Shown here one piece after another: positions 25,673 through 36,202 of a stretch of DNA of 64,000 bases (positions within the stretch are counted from its first letter, which is position 1; the number at the start of each line of letters is the position of its first letter). The translations under genes and the position numbers were made by a program. Source of the DNA: Lasiosphaeris hirsuta (lineage: Eukaryota; Ascomycota; Sordariomycetes; Sordariales; Lasiosphaeriaceae); the NCBI GenBank assembly GCA_030549175.1, contig JAUKUA010000001.1, positions 5,952,001 to 6,016,000 of the forward strand, in the 5' to 3' direction. The notes beneath the pieces were generated by a model. The model made no database searches and was not told where the DNA came from. It saw only the letters and a list, made by a program, of their open reading frames with translations.

Positions 25673-26945
25673 CCCTTACGCCTGATCCTGCACCCTTCAC
25701 GCACGGCACGCACGTCACGCACGTCAAAAGCCCGCCATTCCCAAGGGGCTGCCCCATGCTACTCATGTCTCCCTCGCGGTACATGACGGTATAATGAGCG
25801 GCTTAAGTCTACGTTAAATTCTCGGTCCTATAGTCAAGTGCGGGATGCCGACCCCATATTTGTGGCTGCAGCACTTCCGGTTTCATCAAAGGATTGATGC
25901 TAGACTCAACCTGTTGCGTATGTGGTCTTGCTACGCGAGCTGCCAGCAGGAGCTATCACCGACCATTTGGGGCAATCAGGCCTTGCTCGTGCAGAGGCCG
26001 ACTTGGACGCATCAACATAACAATGAGGCGGTCACCACTTCGGGCCAATCATAAACTCCACTTCTAGAACGACTGCTTACAGAAAGGCCGCGCATGCGGA
26101 GCGTTTTGAAGGCACCTCGAATCCCGGAGATGTTGAGCCTTCCCGTAGTTTCAGCCGACTCTGAGTCGGCCACTGACCAGCACTGCCCCGGCAGGATGAT
26201 TTAGCTTGTCCTCTTTAACGATCCCCTGGTCTATCATTGGGGGCAAGGACACCATCACGGCTCTCTTTACCCCGAACACCAGCTCGTGTGTTTTTTTCTC
26301 TCAGAGGCAGAGCCTAGGACTCTCCGGTCCAGTGGCGAGAATTTGTGGGAGGCCGATATGGGACACGAAACGGCGCTAGCGTTGCTGGCAGGTAATCGTC
26401 AAGAATACCCGAGCCTCTCACTTTATGAAGCCCAGGGTTGTGGCTATGCCACAGCACGAATCTAATTCCGTCCGCCACCAGAGCGAGACCTAGCCCTATG
26501 AAACGGAGCCCAAGCCTGTCCCGAATTAGTGTCAACAAAAGGCTTAATCTTAGGGGCCGGCTCATTGGGAATGGTTGGAGACTTTATTCCATCCCTTGAG
26601 CTATCGGATGTGATTCGGCTCGTGGTACATACTAGTAGGATCATTGATGTGGCGGGGACTGGGGCCATGGGATATCAAGGTCGACCGCCACTTGGTGACA
26701 GCCCACCCTTCCCCACGTACATGCAGCCTACCCTCTGCGTTTGTCACCCGGAGCTTGACATCCGGCTGTCTTTTCCCTGGAAAGGTGTGACCCAAGGGTG
26801 GGGCAGCCATCGGTGCTGGCTTGGGGAAGGAGAATCCAACGTTCCGGGCTTGAGGAGTGCTTAGATCTTGAGGGCGTGTTACCTGCCACGCGGGCTCCCA
26901 CACACCTCCAAGTTGGAGGGGGGATTTCATTGAAGTCAGTCCACC

Positions 26946-26972
26946 CGGGCACCCAGGGCACCCAGGGCACCC
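26946..26972. repeat. CAGGGCACC tandem repeat
   Basis: Three copies of a 9-base unit (GGGCACCCA register) in non-coding DNA. Confidence 0.8.
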
Positions 26973-27563
26973 TTGGCTGGTCCTCAGACTTCTAAAGGCA
27001 TGCTCTGAGTGGTTACAACAGATGCTGCCTACCTCAGCATGATGATGTCTCAGCAGCATAGCTGGCAATGGCACCTAATCGATCTATCGTCACAGAAAGA
27101 AGGATCGAGTGAACCTCAGTGTCCCCCGGGGTTTGAGCTAGCATGGCTTCTCATTTGTCGGGGAGGCGGATTGCTAGAGCCGTTGCAGCCTTGCGGTGTC
27201 AGGTGGCAACCGTCTTCACATAACCAAATCCCATAATGTACATCGAAGCTATGTTCCAGTGACGCTATCATCCCTAATATTGTTTCCTTTGTTGGGAAGA
27301 GAGCCAAAGACCTAGCCTGTGACTGATCTAGCCTAAGAATGAGATGCGATAATAACTATAACTGATCGCGCCATATTCAACTTGCTGAAGTATTACACTA
27401 ACAGAAACCCGATAAGCACCTTGCTAGCCGTATTCACTTTCTATCGATTGTAGCGTTAGTTGGGGGGATAAAGAGTAAGTCGTTTGAGCGAAGTGGCGGT
27501 CTTTTTCGGGCGACTGCTGAATGTTTGAAGATAAGATGCCATACCACTCTGATACTGTAGCAG

Positions 27564-27652
27564 GTCTCCTGCTAGGAATTGAACCCAGGTTCCGAGCGAG
27601 CTGTAATTAAACGCTTGACAAGCTCAAATACTGGCCACTATACTACAAAAGA
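27564..27652 (-). tRNA. tRNA-Asp (GUC) with 17-nt intron, possibly a pseudogene
   Basis: Read on the minus strand the sequence folds as a 72-nt cloverleaf. The acceptor TCTTTTG pairs with CAGGAGA over all seven positions (two G-U). Then come TA, D-stem GTAT/GTAT with loop AGTGGCCA, anticodon stem TGAGC/GCTCG, variable loop GAAC, and T-stem CTGGG/CCTAG with loop TTCAATT. The anticodon loop reads TTGTCA then C, giving anticodon GUC after removal of a 17-nt insert exactly at position 37/38, the canonical nuclear tRNA intron site. A-box (TAGTATAGTGG) and B-box (GGTTCAATTCC) match consensus. Against function: the discriminator base is C instead of the usual G for tRNA-Asp, several helices rely on G-U pairs, and no run of four T follows within 60 nt. 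It could be a degenerate copy. Confidence 0.55.
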
Positions 27653-27920
27653 TTCTTGATGTTTATGCTTGGAAATCCCCTATTGATGGGGTGGTTGTGG
27701 AGTGCCCCTGAGTCGGGAGAAAGTTCAAGTTGTCAGGGGTTCAGGGGGGGTGGCGCAAGCTCCATCCAGCCACAAAGCAAATCTGTGGCTGGAGCTATGC
27801 AATGACGACACAGCCGAAGTTCGCTTTCCATGCCCCGAATTTTATCGAGCTCGCTGAGAAGGTCGCCAATTGACCACCTCCACCGACACCTTCACGGACA
27901 ACCCCAATGTTGTAAACAAG

Positions 27921-28593
27921 ATGGGGGCATCGGGATCTAAGGCTGCTCAGAGCGGTGCGCGCAAATTCCCCACCCGGGCTCCGGGCTCAGCACCTCCCCG
28001 ATCAGCGCCGCGGGCATCACGACCCCCTCCCGAACCACGATCCCAACCTCAGGCCTCATTTACCAAGAACGACGGTGAGTCTCCGATGAACACCCAAACC
28101 GAAATATTTGAAACCAATAAGCTAACTCCCCCTCGTAGCCATCCGCGCCGACTCCCTCGACCCCCAGGGTCACCCAGAGTACATCACCCCCAACTTTGCG
28201 CACCGGCTCAAAGCCATGGGCGTCGCCCAGCCGAACCCGACCTACTCGGCCACGTCGACCTACTCGCAAGGGTCGACCGCACCCACCATGTCCCCGCAGC
28301 CGCAATCGCGGTCCGCCGCGCCGCAGCAGGTCTTCGCGTCGGCGACGGGCAACACGACGCTCAACGTGCTCGAGGCCCGCCGGCGGGTGGAGGAGGAGGC
28401 TGACGCTGAGTTCAGCCGGGTCGGACGGTCCAGCAATAACGTGGGGCGCGAGTTTTTGGATGTTGCTACCATCAAAGAAGCGTTGGTGCGGCGGCAGCGT
28501 GGCGAGTCGGCAGCGGAAATTGAATCGGCGCTGAAGCTCAAGCCAGGCGTGGTTGAAAGGCTGGGCCCGGCCGGTGTTGTTTCCCCTCCATGA
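27921..28593 (+). CDS. Small conserved-looking protein, predicted N-myristoylated, with C-terminal helical (HTH-like) domain
   Basis: 202 residues from two exons, 27921-28074 and 28139-28593. The intron at 28075-28138 has donor GTGAGT, acceptor TAG and phase 1. The ATG at 27921 gives MGASGSKAAQ, matching the N-myristoylation pattern (Gly2, Ser6, Lys7), followed by a basic stretch ARKFPTRAP, so membrane attachment through lipid plus basic residues is likely. Residues 15-50 are Pro/Arg-rich. A short conserved-looking block follows the intron (IRADSLDPQGHPEYITPNF). The middle is Ser/Thr/Gln-rich, and the C-terminal 75 residues are helical, ending in TIKEALVRRQRGESAAEIES and a Leu-Lys-Pro turn that resembles a helix-turn-helix. 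The longer open frame upstream starts from TTG and was not used. I do not recognise the family and assign no function. It is convergent with the SDR gene, 355 bp away. Confidence 0.78.
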
Positions 28594-28948
28594 AGCGACT
28601 ACCTGCCTTGCCCACCGGCGTTCCTGGTTTGTATAATAATGTATTCTTTATTTTGTTGCTGCCTGGATGCAAATACACTTTCTCCATATCCCGGCAGCTT
28701 TTGTTTGTCTGTTGGCTATTTACATCCGGCCTGCAGCTACGAAACTCGATGTGTTGAAGCATATTACTTCACGGCTCTAGCCTGGATATAAATAGCTAAC
28801 AAACGAAAAAAAGGCTACCTGGATGTAGAGCAAGTGTCCTCTATCGGTGGATAGGAGTTCCGGCTGGATATATGTACATTAGACTCTTAAGATACCTCCC
28901 CAGCCAATACCTATTCCGATTCGCTCCCCTTCGACATGATCTGCTGAT
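28594..28948. other. Convergent 3' intergenic region
   Basis: The 355 bp between two converging stop codons. It is AT-richer than the flanking exons and should carry both polyadenylation sites. Nothing else was seen. Confidence 0.7.
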
Positions 28949-30086
28949 TCACCAAGCGCAATGGCCCCCGTCGATCCGTAGATCGGCCCCCGTCATGAAG
29001 CTGCTGGCATCGCTGAGGAGGAATACGGCCGCGCCTCGGTATTCCTCGGGGTAGCTGAGCCGCTTCAGCATGTTGGCGTCGGGCCATGCCGTCTTCCTCT
29101 CCGGGAAGGCCTCGAAGAGACCGGCCGTCATAGCTGTGACGATGTAGCCAGGCGAGATGGTGTTGACACGGATGCCGTGCTCTCCCCATTCCGCCGCCAG
29201 GTTGCGCGCGAGCTGCAGGACCGCGGCCTTGGAGGCATTGTACGCCCTACAAACAGCAACACGGGGTTCATCTCATGCTCGCTTCACTCTCATGTTCCCC
29301 CACTCGTACACATACACATATCCGCATTTGGAAACTGCAGTAGAGAAAAGAGGGGGGATGGGGTTACTCACGGACAAATCAACCCTCTGTTCGCCACCGT
29401 TCCACTCATGCTCCCGATGAGCACCAAGCTGCCCGGTTGTCCCCTCTTGATCATCTGCCTCGCCACGGCCTGCGCCGTCATGAAAACTCCAGTCACATTA
29501 ACCCCCAACATGCGATCCGCATCCGCCGCCGAGTACTCGAGCGCCGGCGTCTCCTGCTGGATGCCGGCGGCCGCAATCAGGCCGTGCACGCCGCCGGCCG
29601 CGTCTGCGATGCCGCCGACAATTTCGTTGAGCGCCGCTTGGTCACGCACGTCGACGCGGTGGTACGTCAGGCTGGATCCGAGCTCACGTTCGGCGCGCGC
29701 TGCAACCCGCGCGAACTCGGACTCGGCGTCCGGGGGAGGGAGTACGTCCAGTGCGTGGACAACCGCACCGGCTTCGAGTAGGCCCTCGGCTTGCGTCAGT
29801 CCCACCCCTCGGGCGCCGCCCGAGACGATGATGACCTTGCCAGCAAGCGAGAACTCGGGGAGGAGCGTGCTACGTGCTGCCGCAGCAGGGGGTGCGGCGG
29901 CGCTGAGCCTTCGTGGGGAGTTGTGTATGTTATGGGCAAGGAAGGGAGGGGGGCGTGGGTGGTGTTAGTTGGCTTGATGCCTGCGTGTCGGAGAAGCAGT
30001 GTGCCGGTGCATCCCGAACGAAGGCAAGGACGGGCCAGGCCTCGAGGTATGACAGAGGTGGCGGCTCGGGAGAGGAGTTTGGTCAT
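28949..30086 (-). CDS. Short-chain dehydrogenase/reductase (classical SDR); N-terminus unresolved
   Basis: NAD(P)H-dependent oxidoreductase of the classical SDR family, similar in layout to sorbose reductase and arabinitol dehydrogenase. The core shows the cofactor-binding glycine motif SGGARGVGL after FSLAGKVIIV, the strand-4 motif AAAG, LGVNVTGVF, and the catalytic Ser (VLIGSMSG) spaced S-x12-Y-x3-K from YNASK. It ends with NTISPGYIVTAM and FMTGADLRIDGGHCAW. The intron at 29247-29371 (GTGAGT, TAG, phase 2) joins LICP to AYNASK. The C-terminal exon is 29246-28949. The open SDR frame begins near 29935 but contains no ATG upstream of the glycine motif. The ATG at 30086 (MTKLLSRAATSVIPRGLARP, resembling a mitochondrial presequence) and another at 30195 are in other frames. 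An additional intron ending at CGAAG or CTCAG near 29904-29910, or a sequence error, is needed. Substrate unknown. Confidence 0.8.
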
Positions 30087-31690
30087 TCTGAATAGTAGGA
30101 CCTTTGGATCTGAGGGTGATGCTGGGTGAAAATTTTGGACGGAGTGAGTTCGAGGGCGGTGGTGGTTCAAAAGCTAGTGGGGAAGGTTTCGACATTCCTT
30201 TGTCCCGATTTATATAGAGCGGAAGCCGCCATTTAGTCGCCCGAGTTTTGACTCGGGCAATGTCAAGCTGAACAAACGGCTATGACACCAATATCCAAGC
30301 TTGCCCCTCACCCGCCCCTCCAAATCTCAGGCACAGCAGCCGAGCAGCACCATGCAAGTAATGTGTCGAATGGTTGTGTTTGACCATCGTCCCCTCGTCC
30401 CCTCGTCCCCGTACCTCCGTCGTGTAAGCCCAGTGTTGCGTTGAGCATAGTGTATTGTATTGTGTGGGCAGTGGGATCGGCCGCCAGTGAGCCTATCGAC
30501 GCCGACAAGACGGGGAGGAGCTTAGACTCGATTGTCTTGCAGCCGGTGAGTCAATATCCCTGAAGGTCGGTGAGGCCCAGACTGTGGTTCCCCCGTGTCT
30601 TGCTCCTAGGGGACCGACCTCTCATTGGGTTCTAGTCACGGGATGGATGCTGCCCACCTGCCCTCCGGGAACCGAGAGCCTCCTCAATTCAAGGGCCAGG
30701 GAGAGTAAGCACGCCATCGTGGACCGGTGGCCATCTCACGGGTCCAGTTCCGGTGTTGGGATTGCCTCTCCGATGCAGTGATGCAGATGCAGGCCGGCCA
30801 TGGGCCCGAACGCAGGCTTTAGCGCCGATCTTTCTGTGGGGAAGAACTGGGGTGAGCAGACGACCGGATTGCCTGATACGGAAGAGCCGGGTGAGGAGGC
30901 AGCGTGTCGGGCGTCAATCATCGAGATGGCGCTGAGGGGTTTCGACGGGCTCCGTGGCTCCCCACGGCGAATGTAGGCGTCCAAGGTGTCTTGGTGAGGC
31001 ACACGGGGTACATATCCACGGTACCTTAGCAAAGTACACAATAGTAGGCACAACTCGGATCCGTCCAGGAGGATCGGACTTGGAGGGGGGTTTATGCAAT
31101 TCCAGACGCCATGGATCTCACTGGCGATGGCAAGCGCTGTGAATGCGGGCGAGCTGTCAGTTATCCCAAGTCAATGAGGTGCAGAGTGCCTCAGGTGGCA
31201 ACGGTGGCAGATAACTGATGAGAGATAACATTGATAGATGGATAGGTGGCTGACAAGGGGCGATTACCCGCCAGTCGCGAGCCGAGACACTGGAAGCATC
31301 GATCCGGCAGCCGGGGACCAGAGGCCGAGCGAAGGATTCGGTACTCGTGCGCCGTGCACTGCACGATGGCTCTGTATCTCATGAGTGACGAATGGATAAC
31401 AGTTGCTGGGGGCGCGATAAATCGCCGAAGGCAGGCGTGGTCCGCCAGCCCCGCGTTATTTGCGCTCGTCCAGGTGCGAGTTCCAATTGCCGTCCATTCA
31501 ACTGGGCAGCACAACAATCTTGGTGGCGCTGAAAAGATAACTCTGTGACAAGGTTGTTCTTGCCCCGCTGTCGACTTCTGCATCCAACATTGGCATGCAC
31601 TCCGCAAAGACAAGCAGGCTTTTATAGTCACAGTATCATTTGAGATCCCCTCGTTCTTCAAGAAGTGGGAGGTGGGAGGGAGCTGCTGGG

Positions 31691-31718
31691 GGGCTGATGA
31701 GGGGCTGATGAGGGGCTG
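31691..31718. repeat. GGGGCTGATGA tandem repeat
   Basis: Two full copies and one partial copy of an 11-base unit in non-coding DNA. Confidence 0.8.
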
Positions 31719-31787
31719 GTCAGTCGTCGTCACGCTCGGCGACGCTGCTGCTGTCGCGTGACCTCCGTCGTGTCTCTCAGGTCAAGT

Positions 31788-31819
31788 GGAAGCGGAAGCG
31801 GAAGCGAAAGCGGAAGCGT
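31788..31819. repeat. GAAGCG hexamer repeat
   Basis: About five copies of a 6-base purine-rich unit with one G-to-A change in the fourth copy. Confidence 0.85.
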
Positions 31820-33308
31820 GCGGTGTCACAGGTGGAACAAGTGGTAGTGGCTCCCCGGGTTGCCTGCAAGGGCGGGTAGGGTAACCGCGAAACTGTCGCT
31901 CGACCGTCTCGCTTGGCGTCAAACATCCCCGGTGGCCCCCACGAGAAAAGGACCTACTCGGATACTAGGTAATCCATCCATCCGGCACTATGAGTCTTGT
32001 CGTCCGCTCGCTTCCATGCCCCCTTTTCTGCTTCAGGCAATCCGGCAGCCCTCAGTCATATCTCATTCCAGCCAAATCAGCGCCATCATACAGCAACTGA
32101 ACACGCCAACTCTATTCGCTGGACCATGAACCTGAATTCCAACCACTTCGGCATCGTCTATCCGCCATATTTCCTGGACGCGTGGCGACCGAACAATTGA
32201 TACTCGCCAGAGAGAGCCCCGCAATCAATAGCTATCTTGGTATGCAACCAAAACACCCCCCCAAAAAAACCCTAAAAAACCAGCATTCGCAATAATGTCC
32301 TATTATCACGTGTAATTATCACCGACGGATCCAGCTCGCTACCTACCTAGTGATATATCCCCTCCACATCTGCCTTTCCGCACCTGGTATGTACGTTGGT
32401 GTCGATATCACACTAGCTATTCCCATTGGAAGTCTAGAGCATATTGCTAGCAAAGGGCTTTTATCGTCTTGGTCCACCTTGTCCCCTATGTCTTGTTTTT
32501 CTTTTCTCTTCTTTTTTTCCATACTGCAATTACCTTTCGCCCTGGCAGCTCGTTGCCCTGCGTCGTCATCTCATGTCCCGCCAAGTGATTACCCTGCACA
32601 GGCCCGTTCCGGCGCCGGCGCCTGTTCCCGCTACGTCGAACCAAGGTCGTACGATGTGCCAGTGCCGAAGCGACGCAGCCAGGTCCATTGCCGGGATACC
32701 GATGTCAACGAAATGAGTGGCATCTTTCGATCTCGGGTCATCAATCGCTTTCTGATTTTTCACCTCCACATGCTTGGTATTTCAATCCTGCTCTTCAATC
32801 TCGGATACCATGCTGGAGAAGGTTAAACGGTCTCTATTGCCTTGGCATCTGGACTCGGGTTCTAGCGCAATGTGACTCAGTGGCACAAAATTCGGCTTCT
32901 CATTGAAAACTCCCGAGAGGATCTTGCCTGGGCAGGGGTGGCCGTCAAATTAGACCTCAGCTACGGCCAGAGCATAAAACGTTGCCCCTGACCACGGGAG
33001 ACTCAATCCAGAAACTCGATGCCCACGGTCCGCTCCAGAACGAGATACCACGTGGGGGTGTTGTGTAACCCTTCCTACATATACACACGCTTGTCAGATG
33101 TAACAGACAGTTCACCGCCGCACTGCCTGCGCAGTAGCATGTGAATCGGCGGTGGCAAGACAAACGACAGTAAAAGAAGCATATCCCACCTCACAGGGCT
33201 GAAAGAACGAAGTTGTATGTACTTCATTGTGTTTCTTCGGGAGGGAGCGTTATTCTGTAGGGAAGGAGACAACATCCACCCCTGTTGAGCACATGGCAGA
33301 TTTGACGG

Positions 33309-33364
33309 AACCAAGAGGGAGTCGCAACCAAGAGGGAGTCGCAACCAAGAGGGAGTCGCAACCA
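33309..33364. repeat. 17-bp tandem repeat, three copies, upstream of flavohaemoglobin
   Basis: Three identical copies of AACCAAGAGGGAGTCGC (33309-33325, 33326-33342, 33343-33359) plus a 5-base partial copy. It lies 390-450 bp upstream of the flavohaemoglobin ATG, so it may sit in the promoter. Perfect identity implies recent expansion. Confidence 0.9.
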
Positions 33365-33755
33365 TCAGCGAAGATGTGTGAGTGGTAACCGAGCGGGCAG
33401 GCTAGGGATCCCTGTGTCGGTATTATCGATACACAATGGAGCACATCGTACGAGATGCAGACGCAGGGTTGGACTATGACCCGCCGAACGGCTTCGAGAA
33501 CGACAATGCAAGCCTAGCGTCCCACTCTGGGCATCGGTTTCATTTCCTTTGATCTATCGTCTGTTGCGCGATTGTAGGTAGCTTACTCCGTCAACCGCCT
33601 TGATAAGCACGTTCCCATGCCCGTCCTGTCTTAGACGCCTTGCGAGAGTTTTGTGGAAATAGATACAAAAGTTACAAGCGCTGTCGTCTGGTCCGAACCT
33701 GCCCTCCGCCCTACTTCCTCCCCCTTTTCCCCAATACCCACACCTATCAAACACC

Positions 33756-35006
33756 ATGGCTCTCACGTACCAGCAATCGAAGCTCGTCCGGGATACACTC
33801 CCGGCTCTTCGGGAGCACGGGGAAAAAATAGCATCCATATTTTACAAGAACATGCTGCGCGACCACCCCGAGCTGAATGACTACTTCAACACGGTTAACC
33901 AAAAGAACGGCCGCCAACCACGGGCCCTGACCGCTGTCATCCTGGCGTTTGCTGCCAATATCAACCACACGAGTGAGCTCATCCCCAGGCTCGAGCGCAT
34001 GTGCAACAAGCACTGCTCGCTCGGCATTAAGCCAGAGCATTATGACATTGTTGGCGAGTACTTACTCCGGGCCTTTGGCGAGGTATTGGGTCCTGCCATG
34101 ACGCGCGACACCCTGGTCGCGTGGACAAAGGCGTATTGGCTGCTCGCCAAAATGATGATAGGGCGGGAGGCTCAACTGTACAAGGATTTTGAGAAGTGGA
34201 CCGGTTGGCGGAAATTCAAGATCGATAGGGTGGTGTCCGAGTCGGGTGACATCTATTCCTTTCACTTGGTGCCACAAGACGGGAGAAGGCTCCCCGGGTT
34301 TCTTCCCGGCCAGTACCTATCAATACGGGTGCAGGTACTAAATGGGTTCCTCCAGTCCCGGCAATACTCGCTCAGCGACGCATATCGGCCGGATCACTAC
34401 CGCGTATCCATCAAGCGGGACGAGGGCGCCAAGTTCAGCAACTCGGTATCCGAATCCTTCTTCCACCCGGGCATCGTGTCAAACATGTTGATCGACCAGT
34501 TTCCGGCTGGTTCAGTGGTTGACGTCTCACACCCAGCGGGCGAGTTTTTTTTCAACGTGAACAACAGCAGCATGCCGCTGGTGCTCATATCCGCCGGCGT
34601 CGGGGCAACACCATTGGTATCAATCGCCAATACTGTCGTCGAGATGCGACCCGGCCGCTCCATCTCCTGGATCCACGGATCAAGAAACACAATCCCTTTT
34701 GAGGACCACATTGCAGAGCTACGGCGTAAGAACCCAAGCTTTCGCACCAAGATCTTCAAGACGCATCTTGCCAGTGGCGATTTGGCGGGTGTCACCTACG
34801 ACTACGACTTTCGCATGGACCTGGCGAAGGTTGATCCCGAGAAGGACCTCTTCCTGCGGCACAGCGGCACCGAGTACTATATCTGCGGGCCGGAGCAATT
34901 CATGCTGGACATATCGGCGTATCTCAAGGCAGAAGGTGTCCCGGCGGATAGGCTCAAGTGCGAACTCTTCTCCACGGGTGACTTGGCCTTCAAGGCTGCC
35001 ACGTGA
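33756..35006 (+). CDS. fhb: Flavohaemoglobin (nitric oxide dioxygenase)
   Basis: 416-residue intronless gene for a flavohaemoprotein, which uses NAD(P)H and O2 to turn nitric oxide into nitrate. The globin domain (1-145) has the distal-pocket Tyr30 (IFYKNML) and Gln54 (NQKNGRQ) and the proximal haem ligand His86 (CNKHCSLGIKPEHY), matching bacterial Hmp positions within one residue. The reductase half has the FAD-binding RQYSLSD, a flavin-contacting GQYLSI, the NAD-binding GVGATPLVSI and the C-terminal CGPEQFMLD / CELFS region. Length (about 400) is normal for the family. There is no cleavable signal, so it should be cytosolic, as is known for one of the two fungal paralogue types. Start: ATG in a perfect CACCATGG context. 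It converges with dsk2, 1.2 kb away. Confidence 0.96.
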   Translation: MALTYQQSKLVRDTLPALREHGEKIASIFYKNMLRDHPELNDYFNTVNQKNGRQPRALTAVILAFAANINHTSELIPRLERMCNKHCSLGIKPEHYDIVGEYLLRAFGEVLGPAMTRDTLVAWTKAYWLLAKMMIGREAQLYKDFEKWTGWRKFKIDRVVSESGDIYSFHLVPQDGRRLPGFLPGQYLSIRVQVLNGFLQSRQYSLSDAYRPDHYRVSIKRDEGAKFSNSVSESFFHPGIVSNMLIDQFPAGSVVDVSHPAGEFFFNVNNSSMPLVLISAGVGATPLVSIANTVVEMRPGRSISWIHGSRNTIPFEDHIAELRRKNPSFRTKIFKTHLASGDLAGVTYDYDFRMDLAKVDPEKDLFLRHSGTEYYICGPEQFMLDISAYLKAEGVPADRLKCELFSTGDLAFKAAT

Positions 35007-36202
35007 AATGAGCTGCTTTCTCCGGCGAGATTTGGTTGGATTCAACTCTACTAGTCTGAGAAGAGAAAGAGATAGCCTAAAAAAAAAAATGAGTCGAAAG
35101 GCAGGCGACACAAATGGCGAAACGGGCCGAGATCAGACAAGCCCTTGCCTACTACGGGTAAGAGGCAAGAGGCAAGGGGCCAGAGCAGGAAATGATGATG
35201 CGACTTACCCAAGGTAGGTAGGCAGAGCCACCGATGCAGGCTAGGCGGCTTCACTGTGTACATACACTACCTAGAGAAGGAACGGCGGCGGACACTAGGA
35301 TAGAAGGCTTGAAACCGGCTTTCGCCAAGTGCGACCGAGCAGACTGTAAGATAAGGAAGGGATGAGCCATGACTGTAGAATTCGTATACTCTTAGTGTTT
35401 GTGCATAATGATAATACCTTTTAGGATTAAATAGGACCCAATTGAAGCAGTTGCCAAGAACTGACACATCTCTCAATCAAGTTGGAGGTTTTACGGTTGC
35501 GTCAGCTTCACCTGGTTGCCTTGTGGACACAGGAAAGGTCCCTTGCGTTGTCACGTGCGAGGCACACTTGGAAGATAGAAACATCTCAACTCATAGTCAT
35601 TAGAAAGAGACCGAAGCCACGAAGTGTTTGGTCCTTAACCTTGAAGACCGTGATTCTCCATCTCGGACAGCCAGCTAAGCTCGCAATCTACGTCTTCAGG
35701 CACAAGCAATGGCATGTCCATCCTCTACCAATATCATGCCTCATCCCGCACCAGATACCTGCCAAGTATGCACATAGCAACCTCTTGAAAAAGGTTTACT
35801 CACGATAGCAACGAATATCATTGAGTTTGGGTATTTTCTAATTCGCTATCCACCAACACCCCCTTAATCTGAATATGCTGGCGCACACATACAAACGCGC
35901 AGCCACAAGCCTAGTATGGCTGGGGATGGTAGTATTTGTCGAAGCCAGAAATAACCCGTGAGAAAAACGGATACAGCCTCCCCGGTCTCGTCTGCGGAGT
36001 CACCACTTGCCTGTCTCACATTCTTCAGAACCCAAATATGTGTACTCCCCACGGCAAGAACGAGGCTTGTTGGTCGTGTCTCGAAAGTTTCTGATCGCTA
36101 TCATGAATTATTCAAGAGCCATGCCGAAGGGTAGTGTTCCCTCCATTAGCTCTTGCCCCCTTATGGCTGGGATTCCGCGGCTAGAACGCCCTCGACCATA
36201 GT
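35007..36202. other. Convergent intergenic region, fhb to dsk2
   Basis: The 1.2 kb between two stop codons, moderately AT-rich. It contains an A10 run near 35080 and CCTAG/GGTAGG words at 35208-35274. No gene is supported. Confidence 0.6.

Larger units (their letters stand above)
24134..27920. other. Divergent intergenic region containing a tRNA-like locus
   Basis: This 3.8-kb stretch lies between the zinc-cluster gene (minus) and the small myristoylated-protein gene (plus). No supported protein gene is seen. It contains a 9-bp AACTCCCAC repeat at 25628-25672, a CAGGGCACC repeat at 26946-26972 and a CCTAGG palindrome at 25299-25312. An AT-richer stretch runs from about 27230 to 27480, and the tRNA-Asp-like sequence is at 27564-27652. 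Confidence 0.6.
30087..33755. other. Divergent intergenic region, SDR to flavohaemoglobin
   Basis: This 3.7-kb stretch has no supported gene. It contains tandem repeats at 31691-31718 (GGGGCTGATGA), 31788-31819 (GAAGCG) and 33309-33364 (17-bp unit). A weak signal-peptide-like frame starts at 32488. The right 200 bp form the flavohaemoglobin leader, ending in a CACCATGG start context. Confidence 0.6.
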
